NCBI GenBank assembly: GCA_964229355.1
Contig: CAXRDE010000005.1
Location: 186,001 to 250,000, forward strand
DNA from: CAXRDE01 sp964229355
GTDB lineage: Bacteria > Cyanobacteriota > Sericytochromatia > UBA7694
Length of the DNA stretch: 64,000 bases
Direction: 5' to 3'
A program made the translations under genes and the position numbers. Under the pieces are notes generated by a model that saw only the letters and a list, made by a program, of their open reading frames with translations, was not told where the DNA came from and did no database searches. Below are positions 24,833 through 33,637 of this stretch, piece after piece; the stretch's first letter is position 1, and each line of letters starts with the position of its first letter.

Positions 24833-25708
24833 TTACAGATAGATTTCGGCGTGGGGCTGCACAGTCCAGACCCACAGCATGGCTAAACTTAAGCATAACC
24901 CTGTCACCAGGGCTACCGTCAAGTATCGAGAAAACCCTTTTAAGGCAGTAACCGGAGGCAGGTAAAGCACAAGCGGTGCCAAAAGGGCTGTCCAAGCCAG
25001 CCAGGCCACCGGCGACAGACTGGCAAATAGGGTCACATTGATCCAGAGCATGGCCAAAAGCCAAACCTGTGAGCACACCAGTCCGGTAGAAAGCGCGGGG
25101 TGTTCCCGGAAATGACGGGTTTGAAAAATAAGTGCTGTGACCCCCTGAATTCCCGCCAGAGAAAAAGCGGCCTGGGCATATACTGCGCTGCTTCCCATTA
25201 AAAAGAGAACCCCACTGCCCACACTCATCAGTCCCATCACCAGGGGCCAGACTCCGGCATGGGCAGATACCCGCGCAGACGCAAAGGCGACTCCCACGAG
25301 CAGGGGCAGGCTTATTAACACACAGCCCCATAACCCGATATAGAGCACTGCCGTCGACGTATCTTGCCAGGCATATTGACGCAAAGGTGCGCTGAGAAGA
25401 AACACGTAGATTAAGCTAAGCCCTAATCCAGCCATAAGACGTCCTGCGGAAAACAAACCCTGGCGAGAGTGAGGAGCAAAGAGAGCCAGCAAAGGCAGCG
25501 CATAAATCCACCAGGCCGAGGGATCGGTAGGTGGGAAACCCGGAAAGGCCCTTTGATACAGCAACATATCTCCACACCAAAAGCCAAGCAAGGCGGCCAG
25601 TCGCAGGCATACAACAGGCTCCAGAAAGCGCAGCAGTAAAAAATAACAAAGGCCACAGCTTATCAGGGTGCCGCCAAAAGGCAGGAACAGTGGATAAACC
25701 GTGGCCAT
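24833..25708 (-). CDS. Hypothetical polytopic membrane protein, ~291 aa
   Basis: Unrecognised. Eight to nine hydrophobic helices span the whole length, with short polar loops. The sequence is rich in Leu, Ala, Trp and Gly, with no charged catalytic motif that I can name. The start could be ATG at 25708 or TTG at 25723; neither has a strong Shine-Dalgarno, and I prefer the ATG. It begins about 20 bases after the yceI-like gene and is followed by the DUF4344 gene, so the three may be co-transcribed. Confidence 0.7.
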   Translation of the reverse strand: MATVYPLFLPFGGTLISCGLCYFLLLRFLEPVVCLRLAALLGFWCGDMLLYQRAFPGFPPTDPSAWWIYALPLLALFAPHSRQGLFSAGRLMAGLGLSLIYVFLLSAPLRQYAWQDTSTAVLYIGLWGCVLISLPLLVGVAFASARVSAHAGVWPLVMGLMSVGSGVLFLMGSSAVYAQAAFSLAGIQGVTALIFQTRHFREHPALSTGLVCSQVWLLAMLWINVTLFASLSPVAWLAWTALLAPLVLYLPPVTALKGFSRYLTVALVTGLCLSLAMLWVWTVQPHAEIYL

Positions 25709-25728
25709 TGCTTCAAAGCGCAAAAAGC

Positions 25729-26313
25729 TTATTGCTTAACGCCTTCAAAGGCCAACATAATATCTACCCGATCGCTTAAACCGTTGGGCAGCATATATTT
25801 CATGCCAAAATCGCTGCGATTAATGGTGAGTGTGGCTTCACCCCCCAGGCGGTATTCGCCCTGCATGCCTTTGCCTTCACCGGTCTTTGTGAACTTGAAC
25901 TTAACGGGCTTGGTCACGCCATGCAAAGTCAAATTGCCCAATACTTCATAGGTGGTGGCAGAAAGTTTTTTCACCTGGGTACTTTTAAAGGTCAAGGTGG
26001 GGTATTTGGTGGCATCAAAAAAGTCAGGACTTTTTAAGTGCTCATCACGCTTGGGATGATTAGAGTCAATACTTGCGGTGGGGATTACCACTTCGACTTT
26101 GCTATTGGCAGGGGTTTTATCGTCGACCACCACCATGCCTTTCATATCTTTAAAGCGGCCATATTGATAACCCACATTGAGATGTTTAATTTTATACAAC
26201 GCGTGGGAGTGTACTGCGTCAATTTCATAGGTGTCTGCGGCAAAAGCTGCGGCAGGAGAGAGAACGGCTGCCAACATAGCGGTTTGCAAAAAGGTTTTGA
26301 TTTGTTTTTTCAT
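25729..26313 (-). CDS. YceI family periplasmic protein
   Basis: 194 residues with a signal peptide (MKKQIKTFLQTAMLAAVLSP ... AFA-A). The mature part shows the YceI lipocalin-like pattern: YEIDAVHSHALYKIKHLNVGYQYGRF, SIDSNHPKRDEHLKSPDFFDATKYPTLTF, LTLHGVTKPV and INRSDFGMKY near the end. Family members bind polyisoprenoid (isoprenoid quinone-like) lipids in a beta-barrel. The start ATG at 26313 has AGGAG 10 bases upstream. A quinone-related role would fit the men genes and cytochromes in the window but is not shown. Confidence 0.93.
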   Translation of the reverse strand: MKKQIKTFLQTAMLAAVLSPAAAFAADTYEIDAVHSHALYKIKHLNVGYQYGRFKDMKGMVVVDDKTPANSKVEVVIPTASIDSNHPKRDEHLKSPDFFDATKYPTLTFKSTQVKKLSATTYEVLGNLTLHGVTKPVKFKFTKTGEGKGMQGEYRLGGEATLTINRSDFGMKYMLPNGLSDRVDIMLAFEGVKQ

Positions 26314-26380
26314 AAAGAGAATCTCCTGGTTATTTATTTTAACATCAAAATAATTCAACATTCTTACTATCATACGCGCT

Positions 26381-27679
26381 TCATGGCACTTCGTCAATAA
26401 GAGAAAGCGCCAGTTTCCGCCCCGCTTGCAAAGCCCCCTGGATCGAGGCTGTTTCGGTATAATCACCGCCTACAAAAATCCCCGGTGCAGGTCCCAGCGG
26501 GGTACGCGAAGGGCGCTGTAAGCGGGGAGGCCTTTGTTGAGGCAAGCTCTCTGGTAAAAACATATCCGATAGAAAATGCCATTGCCCATTGCCACCAAAC
26601 CACTGCCCCATTTGGGTCTGAATCGCCGCCAACAGCGGTGTCAAGGGCAGTGTCTGATAAGGTCCCAAAACACTCACACTGATAAGATGCTTCCCCTGGG
26701 GTGCGTAAGCGGGTGACACCTGACTCAGGTTTACCAAATGATTCACAGGCCCTGTGCCCATACCGTTCAACACCAAAATCGGCGAGGCCACCGGCTCCTC
26801 TTCTGCAACAAAATACAGGGTACGACTGCCCTGAAAGGGAACGGGAGGCACGCGATTGCCTAAAATATCCTGAGCCTGCCGGGCATCGGTCGCGATAACA
26901 AGCTGTCTTGCCTGAACAGTAATGGCCTGGCCTTCCCGTTGCAGAGTTAACGTATGCCACTGTTGTCGACCATCGCCCTGGGCAGTAAGCTGCTGTAAAG
27001 CACAGTGGTACCATAACTGCTCAGCAGGAATCCATCGGGCCATTTGCTCAGGAATTTGCTGCATGCCTTTAGCGGGCAACACAGCACGGCCTTCGGCAAA
27101 CATTTTCATCACAAAATAAAACATGGAGGCGCTGGTCGACAATTCAGGGTCTAAGAAGACCCCGCCTAAAAAAGGTTGAAAAAACTGTTGAATAAATGGC
27201 TCAGAGAACCCCCAGCTTCGGAGTGCCAGCGCGGTGGAAAGATCGGCCTGTTGGGAGAGGGAGTGCATCAAAGAATCGAGGGAGTGCTGTTGCACATAGC
27301 GACGCAGGTTCAAAATTTTAAGTTTGTCCAAAGGGGTGCCCACCTGAGCTAGCACGGTGGCAAAAATATCCTGGGGTTTGCGCAAGGGATCGCCAAGCAA
27401 GCAAGGGCCCTCTGGCAACATGATTTGCGCCCCGGGATAAAAGGCCTGGAAGTCCAGGGCTTCATAATCAAGCCAACGCCGTCCTTCAGGATAGGCCTCT
27501 AAATAAAGTTGAAAACCCCGATCCAGTAAAAAACCGTCCTGTTGGAAGGTACGAACACGGCCGCCGGGGGCATCGTTGGCTTCTATAAGTAAAAAATCGC
27601 GGCCCTGCTCTTGCAAGGTTCGTGCGCAGGCCAACCCGGTCATGCCAGCGCCTACGATCAGGGTGTCTGTTTTAAACAT
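26381..27679 (-). CDS. FAD-dependent amine oxidase/phytoene desaturase-like oxidoreductase
   Basis: 432 residues. The N-terminal dinucleotide-binding motif is TLIVGAGMTGLACARTL (GxGxxG at about 10-15), followed by an acidic residue in LLIEANDAPGGRVRT, which is the second FAD signature of the amine-oxidase family. Near the C-terminus GIFVGGDYTETASIQGALQAGR is the FAD-closing motif. Related cyanobacterial proteins are labelled phytoene desaturase-like or NAD(P)/FAD-dependent oxidoreductase without proven substrates. No carotenoid genes are nearby. The start ATG at 27679 has AGGAG upstream. Confidence 0.85.
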   Translation of the reverse strand: MFKTDTLIVGAGMTGLACARTLQEQGRDFLLIEANDAPGGRVRTFQQDGFLLDRGFQLYLEAYPEGRRWLDYEALDFQAFYPGAQIMLPEGPCLLGDPLRKPQDIFATVLAQVGTPLDKLKILNLRRYVQQHSLDSLMHSLSQQADLSTALALRSWGFSEPFIQQFFQPFLGGVFLDPELSTSASMFYFVMKMFAEGRAVLPAKGMQQIPEQMARWIPAEQLWYHCALQQLTAQGDGRQQWHTLTLQREGQAITVQARQLVIATDARQAQDILGNRVPPVPFQGSRTLYFVAEEEPVASPILVLNGMGTGPVNHLVNLSQVSPAYAPQGKHLISVSVLGPYQTLPLTPLLAAIQTQMGQWFGGNGQWHFLSDMFLPESLPQQRPPRLQRPSRTPLGPAPGIFVGGDYTETASIQGALQAGRKLALSLIDEVP

Positions 27680-27722
27680 GCTGTTTCTCCTGAGAAATTC
27701 TAACGCAAGATCCAAGTTCCTT

Positions 27723-27731
27723 TGCTATGCT
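27723..27731 (+). promoter_or_regulatory. Extended -10 promoter, predicted leaderless DNA methyltransferase mRNA
   Basis: TGC plus TATGCT (27726-27731), with the ATG 7 bases after the hexamer at 27738. No ribosome binding site can fit between. Confidence 0.6.
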
Positions 27732-27737
27732 GACCAC

Positions 27738-28526
27738 ATGCTTATTCGTATTTCAAAGGCTCACCATATCTACCACGGTGATGTGATGGAAATGTTGCAT
27801 CAGATTCCTGATCACAGCATCGACCTTATTTTTTTGGACCCGCCGTATAATCTGGGCAAAGATTTTGGTCAATGCAAAGATCAGTGGCAGTCTCCAGAGG
27901 AATATATGCAATGGTGTTATCAATGGCTGGCCCTCTGTCTGCAAAAACTAAGTCCCACGGGCAGTATCTATTGCATGGCCGCCACCCAGTTTATGCCCTA
28001 TTTTGATCTTTATCTGCGCGAGCATGTGCATATTCTGTCGCGCATTGTGTGGCGTTACGACAGCTCAGGTCGCCAGGCGAAAAAATACTTTGGCTCCCTT
28101 TATGAACCCATTCTCTATGGGGTTAAAAATCACAGGAAATACGTGTTTAACGCCCACCAGATTCAAGTACCCGCCAAAACCGGTGCCGAGCGCAAGCTGA
28201 TGGATTATCGCGCCAATCCCCCCCGTACCTATAACGCCACCAAAGTGCCGGGAAACGTGTGGGAATTTTCACGGGTGCGCTTTCGCATGAAAGAATACAG
28301 TCCCCACCCTTCTCAAAAGCCAGAGGCCCTGCTGGAGCGTATTGTTTTGGCCAGCAGCCATCCTGGTCAGACTGTTTTGGACCCTTTTGCAGGGACCTTT
28401 ACCACTGCTGCGGTATGCGCCCGCCTGGATCGTTGCTCCATTAGCATCGAACAGGAGGCTGAGTATGTCCATCGCGGCCAGCAGAGAATCACAGAAATTT
28501 TAAACAAAAAACGCAAAAACGCTTAA
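27738..28526 (+). CDS. Site-specific DNA methyltransferase (beta-class, YhdJ-like)
   Basis: 262 residues. The catalytic motif IV is DPPYNLG (34-40), and the SAM-binding motif I DPFAGT (215-220) comes after it, the beta-class order. HPSQKPEALLERIV precedes motif I as in this class. DPPYNLGKDF and the overall length resemble YhdJ, an adenine methyltransferase acting on ATGCAT, so N6-adenine methylation of a short palindrome is likely. The specificity is not proven. No restriction endonuclease is adjacent, so this is an orphan enzyme. I chose the ATG at 27738, since family similarity begins there and the promoter overlaps longer starts such as 27576. Confidence 0.88.
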   Translation: MLIRISKAHHIYHGDVMEMLHQIPDHSIDLIFLDPPYNLGKDFGQCKDQWQSPEEYMQWCYQWLALCLQKLSPTGSIYCMAATQFMPYFDLYLREHVHILSRIVWRYDSSGRQAKKYFGSLYEPILYGVKNHRKYVFNAHQIQVPAKTGAERKLMDYRANPPRTYNATKVPGNVWEFSRVRFRMKEYSPHPSQKPEALLERIVLASSHPGQTVLDPFAGTFTTAAVCARLDRCSISIEQEAEYVHRGQQRITEILNKKRKNA

Positions 28527-28542
28527 AAACGCACACAATGGG

Positions 28543-28548
28543 TATAAT
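28543..28548 (+). promoter_or_regulatory. -10 element upstream of the 28592 gene
   Basis: TATAAT preceded by GG, with a start near 28555. The leader would be about 37 bases with AGGAAAG about 15 bases before the ATG at 28592. It lies inside a longer possible reading frame from 28538, which argues for the later start. Confidence 0.55.
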
Positions 28549-28591
28549 AAAAGTATCCCATTCATTTTATAGGAAAGCGTGCCTCTGCTCC

Positions 28592-30595
28592 ATGAACATT
28601 AACACCCGCCCCAACACCCCTCAGGCGCCGCTCTCTTCTCAAGCTTCTGGAGAGGCTGCCGCCACCCCAACACCACCTCCCACAAATCCGTCAGCAAAAA
28701 CGGGCACAGAGAATGCAACCCCGTCTTCTACCCCCGTGGATCAACTGCTCGTTGAACTTCCGCTGAAGCCTGCCACAGCCGCTTCCACCGTTGCAAAGGG
28801 TTTACTGTTTGACGATACTGCTCCAACCCCTGAAATTTCAGAACGCCTCAGTTACGGAGGCTTTGCCCTTGACAACCCCGATTTGGGAGGGCGCTTAATC
28901 AGTCTGCGCCAGGCTTTTGCTCCGGGTGAAAATAACACCCTGAACCCCAACAATTATAAGGTGATTACCCAGGCTCCCAAAAATGTGGCCCGCATGAACG
29001 TGTACGGTGAAACCTCACGTCACATTCAAAGTTTCTCAGATATCAAAACCTTAAACCAGGAAACCATTAACCAGCATCTCAGCCAAACCCTTGGGCGTGC
29101 GCCTACCGAAGCAGAAGTCAAAGCCTATCTGCAAGAAAATGGCAACGCCATGGCACAGATGCTCGGCGATGATCTCAGCGATAAATACAGCAGCTTTACC
29201 AGCGTGGGACTCACCGGCGATGTGAACACCCTGGATCCCTTTCGCTCCGCAGGCTCTGATGATAATAGCATCGTGGTGTGTACCAATATCCACGCCTCAG
29301 TGGCCGCTTACCGGCAAGAAGTATTGGGGCAAGAAGCGTATGTGATGACCACCAATGGTAACGATCAGGCCCATATCGTCACTGTCTATTTTGACCCGGC
29401 CAAAGAAAGCTGGAACATCCAAAATTATGGCACCATCGTCGAAACCCAGGCCAAAGACCTGCGTCAGCTTTTTGAAGAGTATCTGCCCGATCAACGCTAC
29501 ATCACCCTGGGCAGTGTCAACGAAGACAAAATTGGCTTAACCCGCGACACCCGCACCCCCCTGGGTGAAAGAGAATACCGTTTTCGTTCCCAATTGGGCG
29601 CCGGTCAAGCTCCGCTGAACACCCAGAGCGGCAGTTTTGTCGAGGTGGGCAACCGAGAATTGTCAGCCGGACTGGGCGGGCTCAAGGTATCCTTTGATCC
29701 CACGACGACCACCGCGGCTCTGAATTATCATCAACGCACTGTGGACGGAAAGCAGGAGCACATTCGGGGCCTGGGGGTAGAAGCTCAGGATCACACCAAT
29801 GACTTTGGCTTTCAGCGTCAACGCATTGACGCCAAGTACGAAAGCCAAAAAACCACCCATGAACACCATAGCCCCGGTCACGAAAAATATACCCGCAGTT
29901 ACCTTAACGTACACGCAGGTATTGAAGATACCAGTGAAGCAGGGCCTATTTACTGGGCCAACAACAGCGACACAGGCCCTGCTGCACGGGTTGGAGCCTT
30001 TTATTCGCACACCCAAAACAATCTGTACGGTACCCAGCCCTTACGTTTTGAATGGGGCACCCAGTTCAATGCAGGACTCACCGCCACGGTGGGAACCCAG
30101 GGCGACGATTTTTATAGTCAGTACGTGACCCGCACTTTAGGGGACGCCGTCTTAGAAGGGCAAACCAATGTGGGGCTACGCTATGACAACAAAGGATTCA
30201 GCGCGAGAGCGGGACTTACGCCACGCCTTGATCTGGCCAATATCAACGGTATACAAAATGTGGGGCAACAACTCAACAACACCTTTGAGTTAGAGGCCTA
30301 CGGCGAAATCAGTTACCGGGGAGATCGGGGACAAATCGCGCTGATGACCCAGGCTGATTTACGACACGCAGGGGTTTTTGAGGTGGGCGCCATGAGCCAG
30401 TTGAACCTGACAGAAAAGCTCTCCTGGGGCAATAGCTTTAGCCATCAAAACGATCCTGTATTGGGCAATCGTACCGGTTGGCGCACAGGCTTACAGTACG
30501 AACCGTTGGAACGCCTAAACATTTATGGTAATGTAGGAACAAATCTGAAAGGTCAAGGTCAGTTTGGTATCGGAGCTGCCTGGCGTTTTGACTAA
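28592..30595 (+). CDS. Hypothetical protein with transglutaminase-like core and barrel-like C-terminus
   Basis: 667 residues, not a family I can name. Residues 1-60 are disordered (Pro, Thr, Ala). A middle region holds C230 in VVCTNIHASVAAYRQE, H261 in DQAHIVTVYFDP and N275/N278 in WNIQNYGT, the Cys-His-Asn/Asp order of the transglutaminase/papain fold. From about 330 to the end the sequence alternates polar and hydrophobic residues in short strands ending in WRFD, like an outer-membrane beta-barrel. No signal peptide is seen, which conflicts with an outer-membrane location unless another route is used. The start ATG at 28592 follows from promoter placement. Confidence 0.65.
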   Translation: MNINTRPNTPQAPLSSQASGEAAATPTPPPTNPSAKTGTENATPSSTPVDQLLVELPLKPATAASTVAKGLLFDDTAPTPEISERLSYGGFALDNPDLGGRLISLRQAFAPGENNTLNPNNYKVITQAPKNVARMNVYGETSRHIQSFSDIKTLNQETINQHLSQTLGRAPTEAEVKAYLQENGNAMAQMLGDDLSDKYSSFTSVGLTGDVNTLDPFRSAGSDDNSIVVCTNIHASVAAYRQEVLGQEAYVMTTNGNDQAHIVTVYFDPAKESWNIQNYGTIVETQAKDLRQLFEEYLPDQRYITLGSVNEDKIGLTRDTRTPLGEREYRFRSQLGAGQAPLNTQSGSFVEVGNRELSAGLGGLKVSFDPTTTTAALNYHQRTVDGKQEHIRGLGVEAQDHTNDFGFQRQRIDAKYESQKTTHEHHSPGHEKYTRSYLNVHAGIEDTSEAGPIYWANNSDTGPAARVGAFYSHTQNNLYGTQPLRFEWGTQFNAGLTATVGTQGDDFYSQYVTRTLGDAVLEGQTNVGLRYDNKGFSARAGLTPRLDLANINGIQNVGQQLNNTFELEAYGEISYRGDRGQIALMTQADLRHAGVFEVGAMSQLNLTEKLSWGNSFSHQNDPVLGNRTGWRTGLQYEPLERLNIYGNVGTNLKGQGQFGIGAAWRFD

Positions 30596-30625
30596 GGAAT
30601 CACTGCCCCACTGAAGGATCCACCG

Positions 30626-31954
30626 ATGACTCAGGCCGAATTGGAACCCGAATTTTTGCTTGCGATGCAAGCCTACCTCTCGGGAAGACTTGCAGAAGCT
30701 GAACAGCACTTTAACCAGATTACCCTACGCTGGCCCCATTGTATTGAAGCCTGGTTCCAGCGGGCAGATATTGCCGAACAACAGCAGAACTTTGAAGCTG
30801 CCATCTCCCATTACGAAAAAGTTTTAGCCCACAATCCCGAAGTTCAAGAGGTATGGTTCCGCCTGGGCAGTATTGCCGCCCACCAAAACATGCCCGAATT
30901 GGCCATCAACTACTGGAATCAAGCGCTGAAAATCAATCCTCAATACGCAGAACCGCACCTGCATTTGGGTTTGCTTTATGCCCGCTCAGAACATCCGTTG
31001 GCACAGCAGCACCTCGAGCAAGCCAGTCAGTTAAGCGAGAGCCCTCTGCCCTTGATTGCTTTGGCCCGCACCCTATTATGGCAAAACCAGCATCGCACCG
31101 CAGCTCAGGTTATTGCCGCTATTTTAAACGCACTGACCCAGGCTGAGACGCTCTCCCCGGTATATCCCCATGCCCTGGCCATTGCGGTACAAATTGCCCA
31201 TGAACAGCAGGATGATGAACGCGCCCTGAGCTTGCTCAGTGAATCGCAGCTTTTTCCAGAACAGCAGCTCACGCTCAAAAACCTCTACCTTTCTCTTAAG
31301 GCTCCTGCAGAAGCGATCGCAGACTTTCTAGACAAGCTGAAGCAGCTTCCACCGCCTTCTCTACCTCCAGAAGCCATTCCAAACCTTCTGGCCTGGGATA
31401 AACACCACGTACAACAACAAGTTCGCCACTATCTTTTTGCAGACAAACCTCGGGCATCATCGGTATTGCACACCGCTCCAACAGCACCCTTTCGCCTGAT
31501 TTGCTTGATTCACGAAAGCGCTATCCCCCTGTGGCCCACGTATCTCGCTTACTTGAAAACTTTACCACGACAGTATTGGGACCTTCAGCTCCTGGTTCTA
31601 CATCAACATCCCCTGCCCATAGATACACTCAAAGCCACCGTTCATCAGCTTAAACCCGAAAAAGCCCATGGGTGGCTGGAGCAGCATTCCTTTAATCTTT
31701 TGCTCCATACCGGTGTGGATCGTCAGGCAGATGCGCTGGCCCTGGCTCAGGCCTGTCGCAGCTTTAGGATACCGTCTTTAAAATGGACCCCTTACAGTGT
31801 GGATGCTTTTGATTACAAGGCCCTTGAAGACCCTTGCTTTTCTGGCGAGTTAAGCTGTCAATCACTTCATGACTCCCCTCCCGATCCGTTACACTTACAC
31901 CGTTGGAGTGTTTCTCTCCAGCACCATTTACGTCAATCATTCTCCACGTTTTAA
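30626..31954 (+). CDS. TPR protein with a degenerate GT-B-like C-terminal region
   Basis: 442 residues. The first ~150 residues are TPR repeats (AYLSGRLAEAEQHFNQI, NFEAAISHYEKVLAHNP, MPELAINYWNQALKINP). After about 285 comes an alpha/beta segment (FRLICLIHESAIPLWPTYLAYL) resembling the start of the GT41 catalytic part, but the nucleotide-sugar half is missing. It probably serves as a scaffold rather than an enzyme. The start ATG has GAAGGATC upstream. The next gene begins 15 bases after its stop. Confidence 0.7.
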   Translation: MTQAELEPEFLLAMQAYLSGRLAEAEQHFNQITLRWPHCIEAWFQRADIAEQQQNFEAAISHYEKVLAHNPEVQEVWFRLGSIAAHQNMPELAINYWNQALKINPQYAEPHLHLGLLYARSEHPLAQQHLEQASQLSESPLPLIALARTLLWQNQHRTAAQVIAAILNALTQAETLSPVYPHALAIAVQIAHEQQDDERALSLLSESQLFPEQQLTLKNLYLSLKAPAEAIADFLDKLKQLPPPSLPPEAIPNLLAWDKHHVQQQVRHYLFADKPRASSVLHTAPTAPFRLICLIHESAIPLWPTYLAYLKTLPRQYWDLQLLVLHQHPLPIDTLKATVHQLKPEKAHGWLEQHSFNLLLHTGVDRQADALALAQACRSFRIPSLKWTPYSVDAFDYKALEDPCFSGELSCQSLHDSPPDPLHLHRWSVSLQHHLRQSFSTF

Positions 31955-31969
31955 AGGAATTTGTTCTTC

Positions 31970-32356
31970 ATGATAACGCCTCCTGCTCGCGTCCCCCTTG
32001 CGTTTTTTCAGTCCTTACAAAGCAACGACCCCATTGCCACCTGGCAAAGCCTGTCTTTACGGAGTCAACGCGTCATTGTCCGTTTGCTGGCCCAGCAACT
32101 CCCTTACGATACGATCAGCAGCCTCGATAAGGCCTTTGCGGAAGGTAAAGAACCTGCCATTACCTATTGGCAAAGCTTTCGCCAGAGTCTCGATCTGAAC
32201 CAGTGGTTACAGCAACAGTACCAGGCATTAGGAGAATCCAATGGAGAAGTCCTGGTCAAATGCCTTCCTTCAGGGATTCATTTGCGGGTTCTGCTAGAAA
32301 ATCAGCAATGGAAGTTCGGCTACATTGAGACGTTTATGGACGGTTTAGTGGACTAA
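31970..32356 (+). CDS. Hypothetical protein, 128 aa
   Basis: Unrecognised soluble alpha-helical protein with many Gln, Leu and Ser (LNQWLQQQYQALGE). The C-terminus (VKCLPSGIHLRVLLENQQWKFGYIETF) looks like a small beta sheet. The ATG at 31970 has AAAGGAA 11 bases upstream; an upstream TTG at 31961 is too close to that site. It follows the TPR gene within 15 bases and is likely co-transcribed with it. Confidence 0.65.
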   Translation: MITPPARVPLAFFQSLQSNDPIATWQSLSLRSQRVIVRLLAQQLPYDTISSLDKAFAEGKEPAITYWQSFRQSLDLNQWLQQQYQALGESNGEVLVKCLPSGIHLRVLLENQQWKFGYIETFMDGLVD

Positions 32357-32484
32357 ACCCCGCTGTAAAAGGAGCCTTAAATCAGAGAAAGAGAAGTATA
32401 AAAAGAGGGTTTACCTTCTTTTTTTTCAAACCGAAAGGTTTTACGCTAAATAAAACCAAATCAATACAAAGTAGGTCTTTTCTT

Positions 32485-33009
32485 ATGAACGCTTCTCGCT
32501 TCACCCTCTATTTGGGTCTTATGACATTCCTTTTAAGCCCCCAGGCCATGGCCAACGCTCCGACTGCTGCACCTCCGCCTGCGCCCAGTCAGATGGTAAA
32601 ATTGTCTTCCATGGGCCATCTGGTAAACCATGATAAGCGCATTAGCACCTTTAAAACCCTACTTCATCAAGCCAAACTTGAGTCTGTGCTTAACGCTCAT
32701 GGTGCAATGACCCTGTTTGCACCAAGTAACGAAGCCTTAGGAGAACTTCCCAAATCCATCACCCATAAGCTGGAACACGATGCCAAATTTCGCAAAGCGT
32801 TTATTATGTCCCACGTGTTCGCTGGAAAAATGAGCACGGATTTTCTCAGAAAAACCGATACCATTCGCGCGTTGACTGCCCGCGAGTATATGATTCGCAA
32901 AGAAAACAATACCCTGCTTGTGGATAATCAAAGTTTTCTTGCCCAGGATATTAACGCCAGTAACGGCATGCTCCACATTGTTAACGGTCCCCTTATACAG
33001 GCCGATTAA
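32485..33009 (+). CDS. Secreted fasciclin (FAS1) domain protein
   Basis: 174 residues with a signal peptide (about 1-23, cleavage near AMA-N). One FAS1 domain follows: ISTFKTLLHQAKLESVLNAHGAMTLFAPSNEALGEL is the H1 region, and NASNGMLHIVNGPLI is the H2 region at the end. FAS1 domains mediate adhesion. The N-terminal mature part is Pro/Ala-rich. The preceding 130 bases are A/T-rich and hold a possible -10 (TAAATA near 32444), and a ribosome site is weak. Confidence 0.9.
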   Translation: MNASRFTLYLGLMTFLLSPQAMANAPTAAPPPAPSQMVKLSSMGHLVNHDKRISTFKTLLHQAKLESVLNAHGAMTLFAPSNEALGELPKSITHKLEHDAKFRKAFIMSHVFAGKMSTDFLRKTDTIRALTAREYMIRKENNTLLVDNQSFLAQDINASNGMLHIVNGPLIQAD

Positions 33010-33022
33010 GCACAAGAGAGAA

Positions 33023-33031
33023 TGCTATACT
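33023..33031 (+). promoter_or_regulatory. Extended -10 promoter, predicted leaderless start at 33038
   Basis: TGC plus TATACT (33026-33031), with the ATG at 33038 exactly 7 bases after the hexamer, the same geometry as at 7837/7844 and 27731/27738. Confidence 0.6.
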
Positions 33032-33037
33032 GGCCTT

Positions 33038-33634
33038 ATGTTCTACATCAAGCACAAAGGATTTTACATGCGACAGCGTTCTCTTCTCAAACAAGGCCTC
33101 TTCAGCACGCTGTGTTGGGGCGCCATGACTTCCCCACTGTGGAGCTGCCCGCTTCCCACTGAAGCAGTGCAGCGGGTTTTTGAAAACACGCCGGCCCTTG
33201 AACAGCGCAGTCAACTGCCAGGACGCTGTGATTACTCCTGGGCCCGGGCAGAGCAGGCCCAGATTGCAGAGCAAAATGCAGAACGACTAAAACAAGGCGC
33301 CGGCTCAAACCCCACCCAGGCTCCGCTTTGGCATCGTCTTCAGTTGGAGGTTTACGCCCAGCTGGAGTCCGTGAGCCAGGCCAAAAGTCAATTTCAAACG
33401 CTTCTGAACGAAGGCCCTCCTCAGCGTTACGGGAGCCCAGACCCCTTGCAAAAACTCCAATTCACCCAAATACGGCCCTATACCGCGTGGGACAAGCAGC
33501 AATCGGCCCTGCTTTTTGTAAAAGACAATGCGATTTATCGCCTGCATCTGCAAGTGCCTGGCTTAACGCCCGAAAAAACCCTCGAAAAAGCGCTCGCTCT
33601 GAGTGAAGCGGTAAGCTCTCCGAAAGCCCCTTAA
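33038..33634 (+). CDS. Hypothetical secreted protein, 198 aa
   Basis: Unrecognised. An N-terminal hydrophobic stretch (QGLFSTLCWGAMTSPLWS) after a basic start suggests export. The mature part is helical and Gln/Ala-rich (WARAEQAQIAEQNAERLKQG), and short hydrophobic strands follow (QSALLFVKDNAIYRLHLQV). Two or three Cys near the N-terminus could form a disulfide. The start is ATG at 33038 under a leaderless promoter; an in-frame ATG at 33068 is possible but lacks a clear ribosome site. It ends 3 bases before the next gene. Confidence 0.65.
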   Translation: MFYIKHKGFYMRQRSLLKQGLFSTLCWGAMTSPLWSCPLPTEAVQRVFENTPALEQRSQLPGRCDYSWARAEQAQIAEQNAERLKQGAGSNPTQAPLWHRLQLEVYAQLESVSQAKSQFQTLLNEGPPQRYGSPDPLQKLQFTQIRPYTAWDKQQSALLFVKDNAIYRLHLQVPGLTPEKTLEKALALSEAVSSPKAP

Positions 33635-33637
33635 GCA

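Noticed and set aside
24819..25331. Upstream in-frame extension of the DUF4344 gene on the minus strand
   Set aside because: It overlaps the membrane protein gene in another frame; its Cys/Arg/Gly-rich translation is typical of an out-of-phase shadow, while a lipoprotein signal with its own GTG and AAAGGG begins at 24818.
26463..27014. 183-codon frame on the minus strand within the FAD oxidoreductase
   Set aside because: It is a shifted frame of the same strand; the FAD protein has complete N- and C-terminal signatures.
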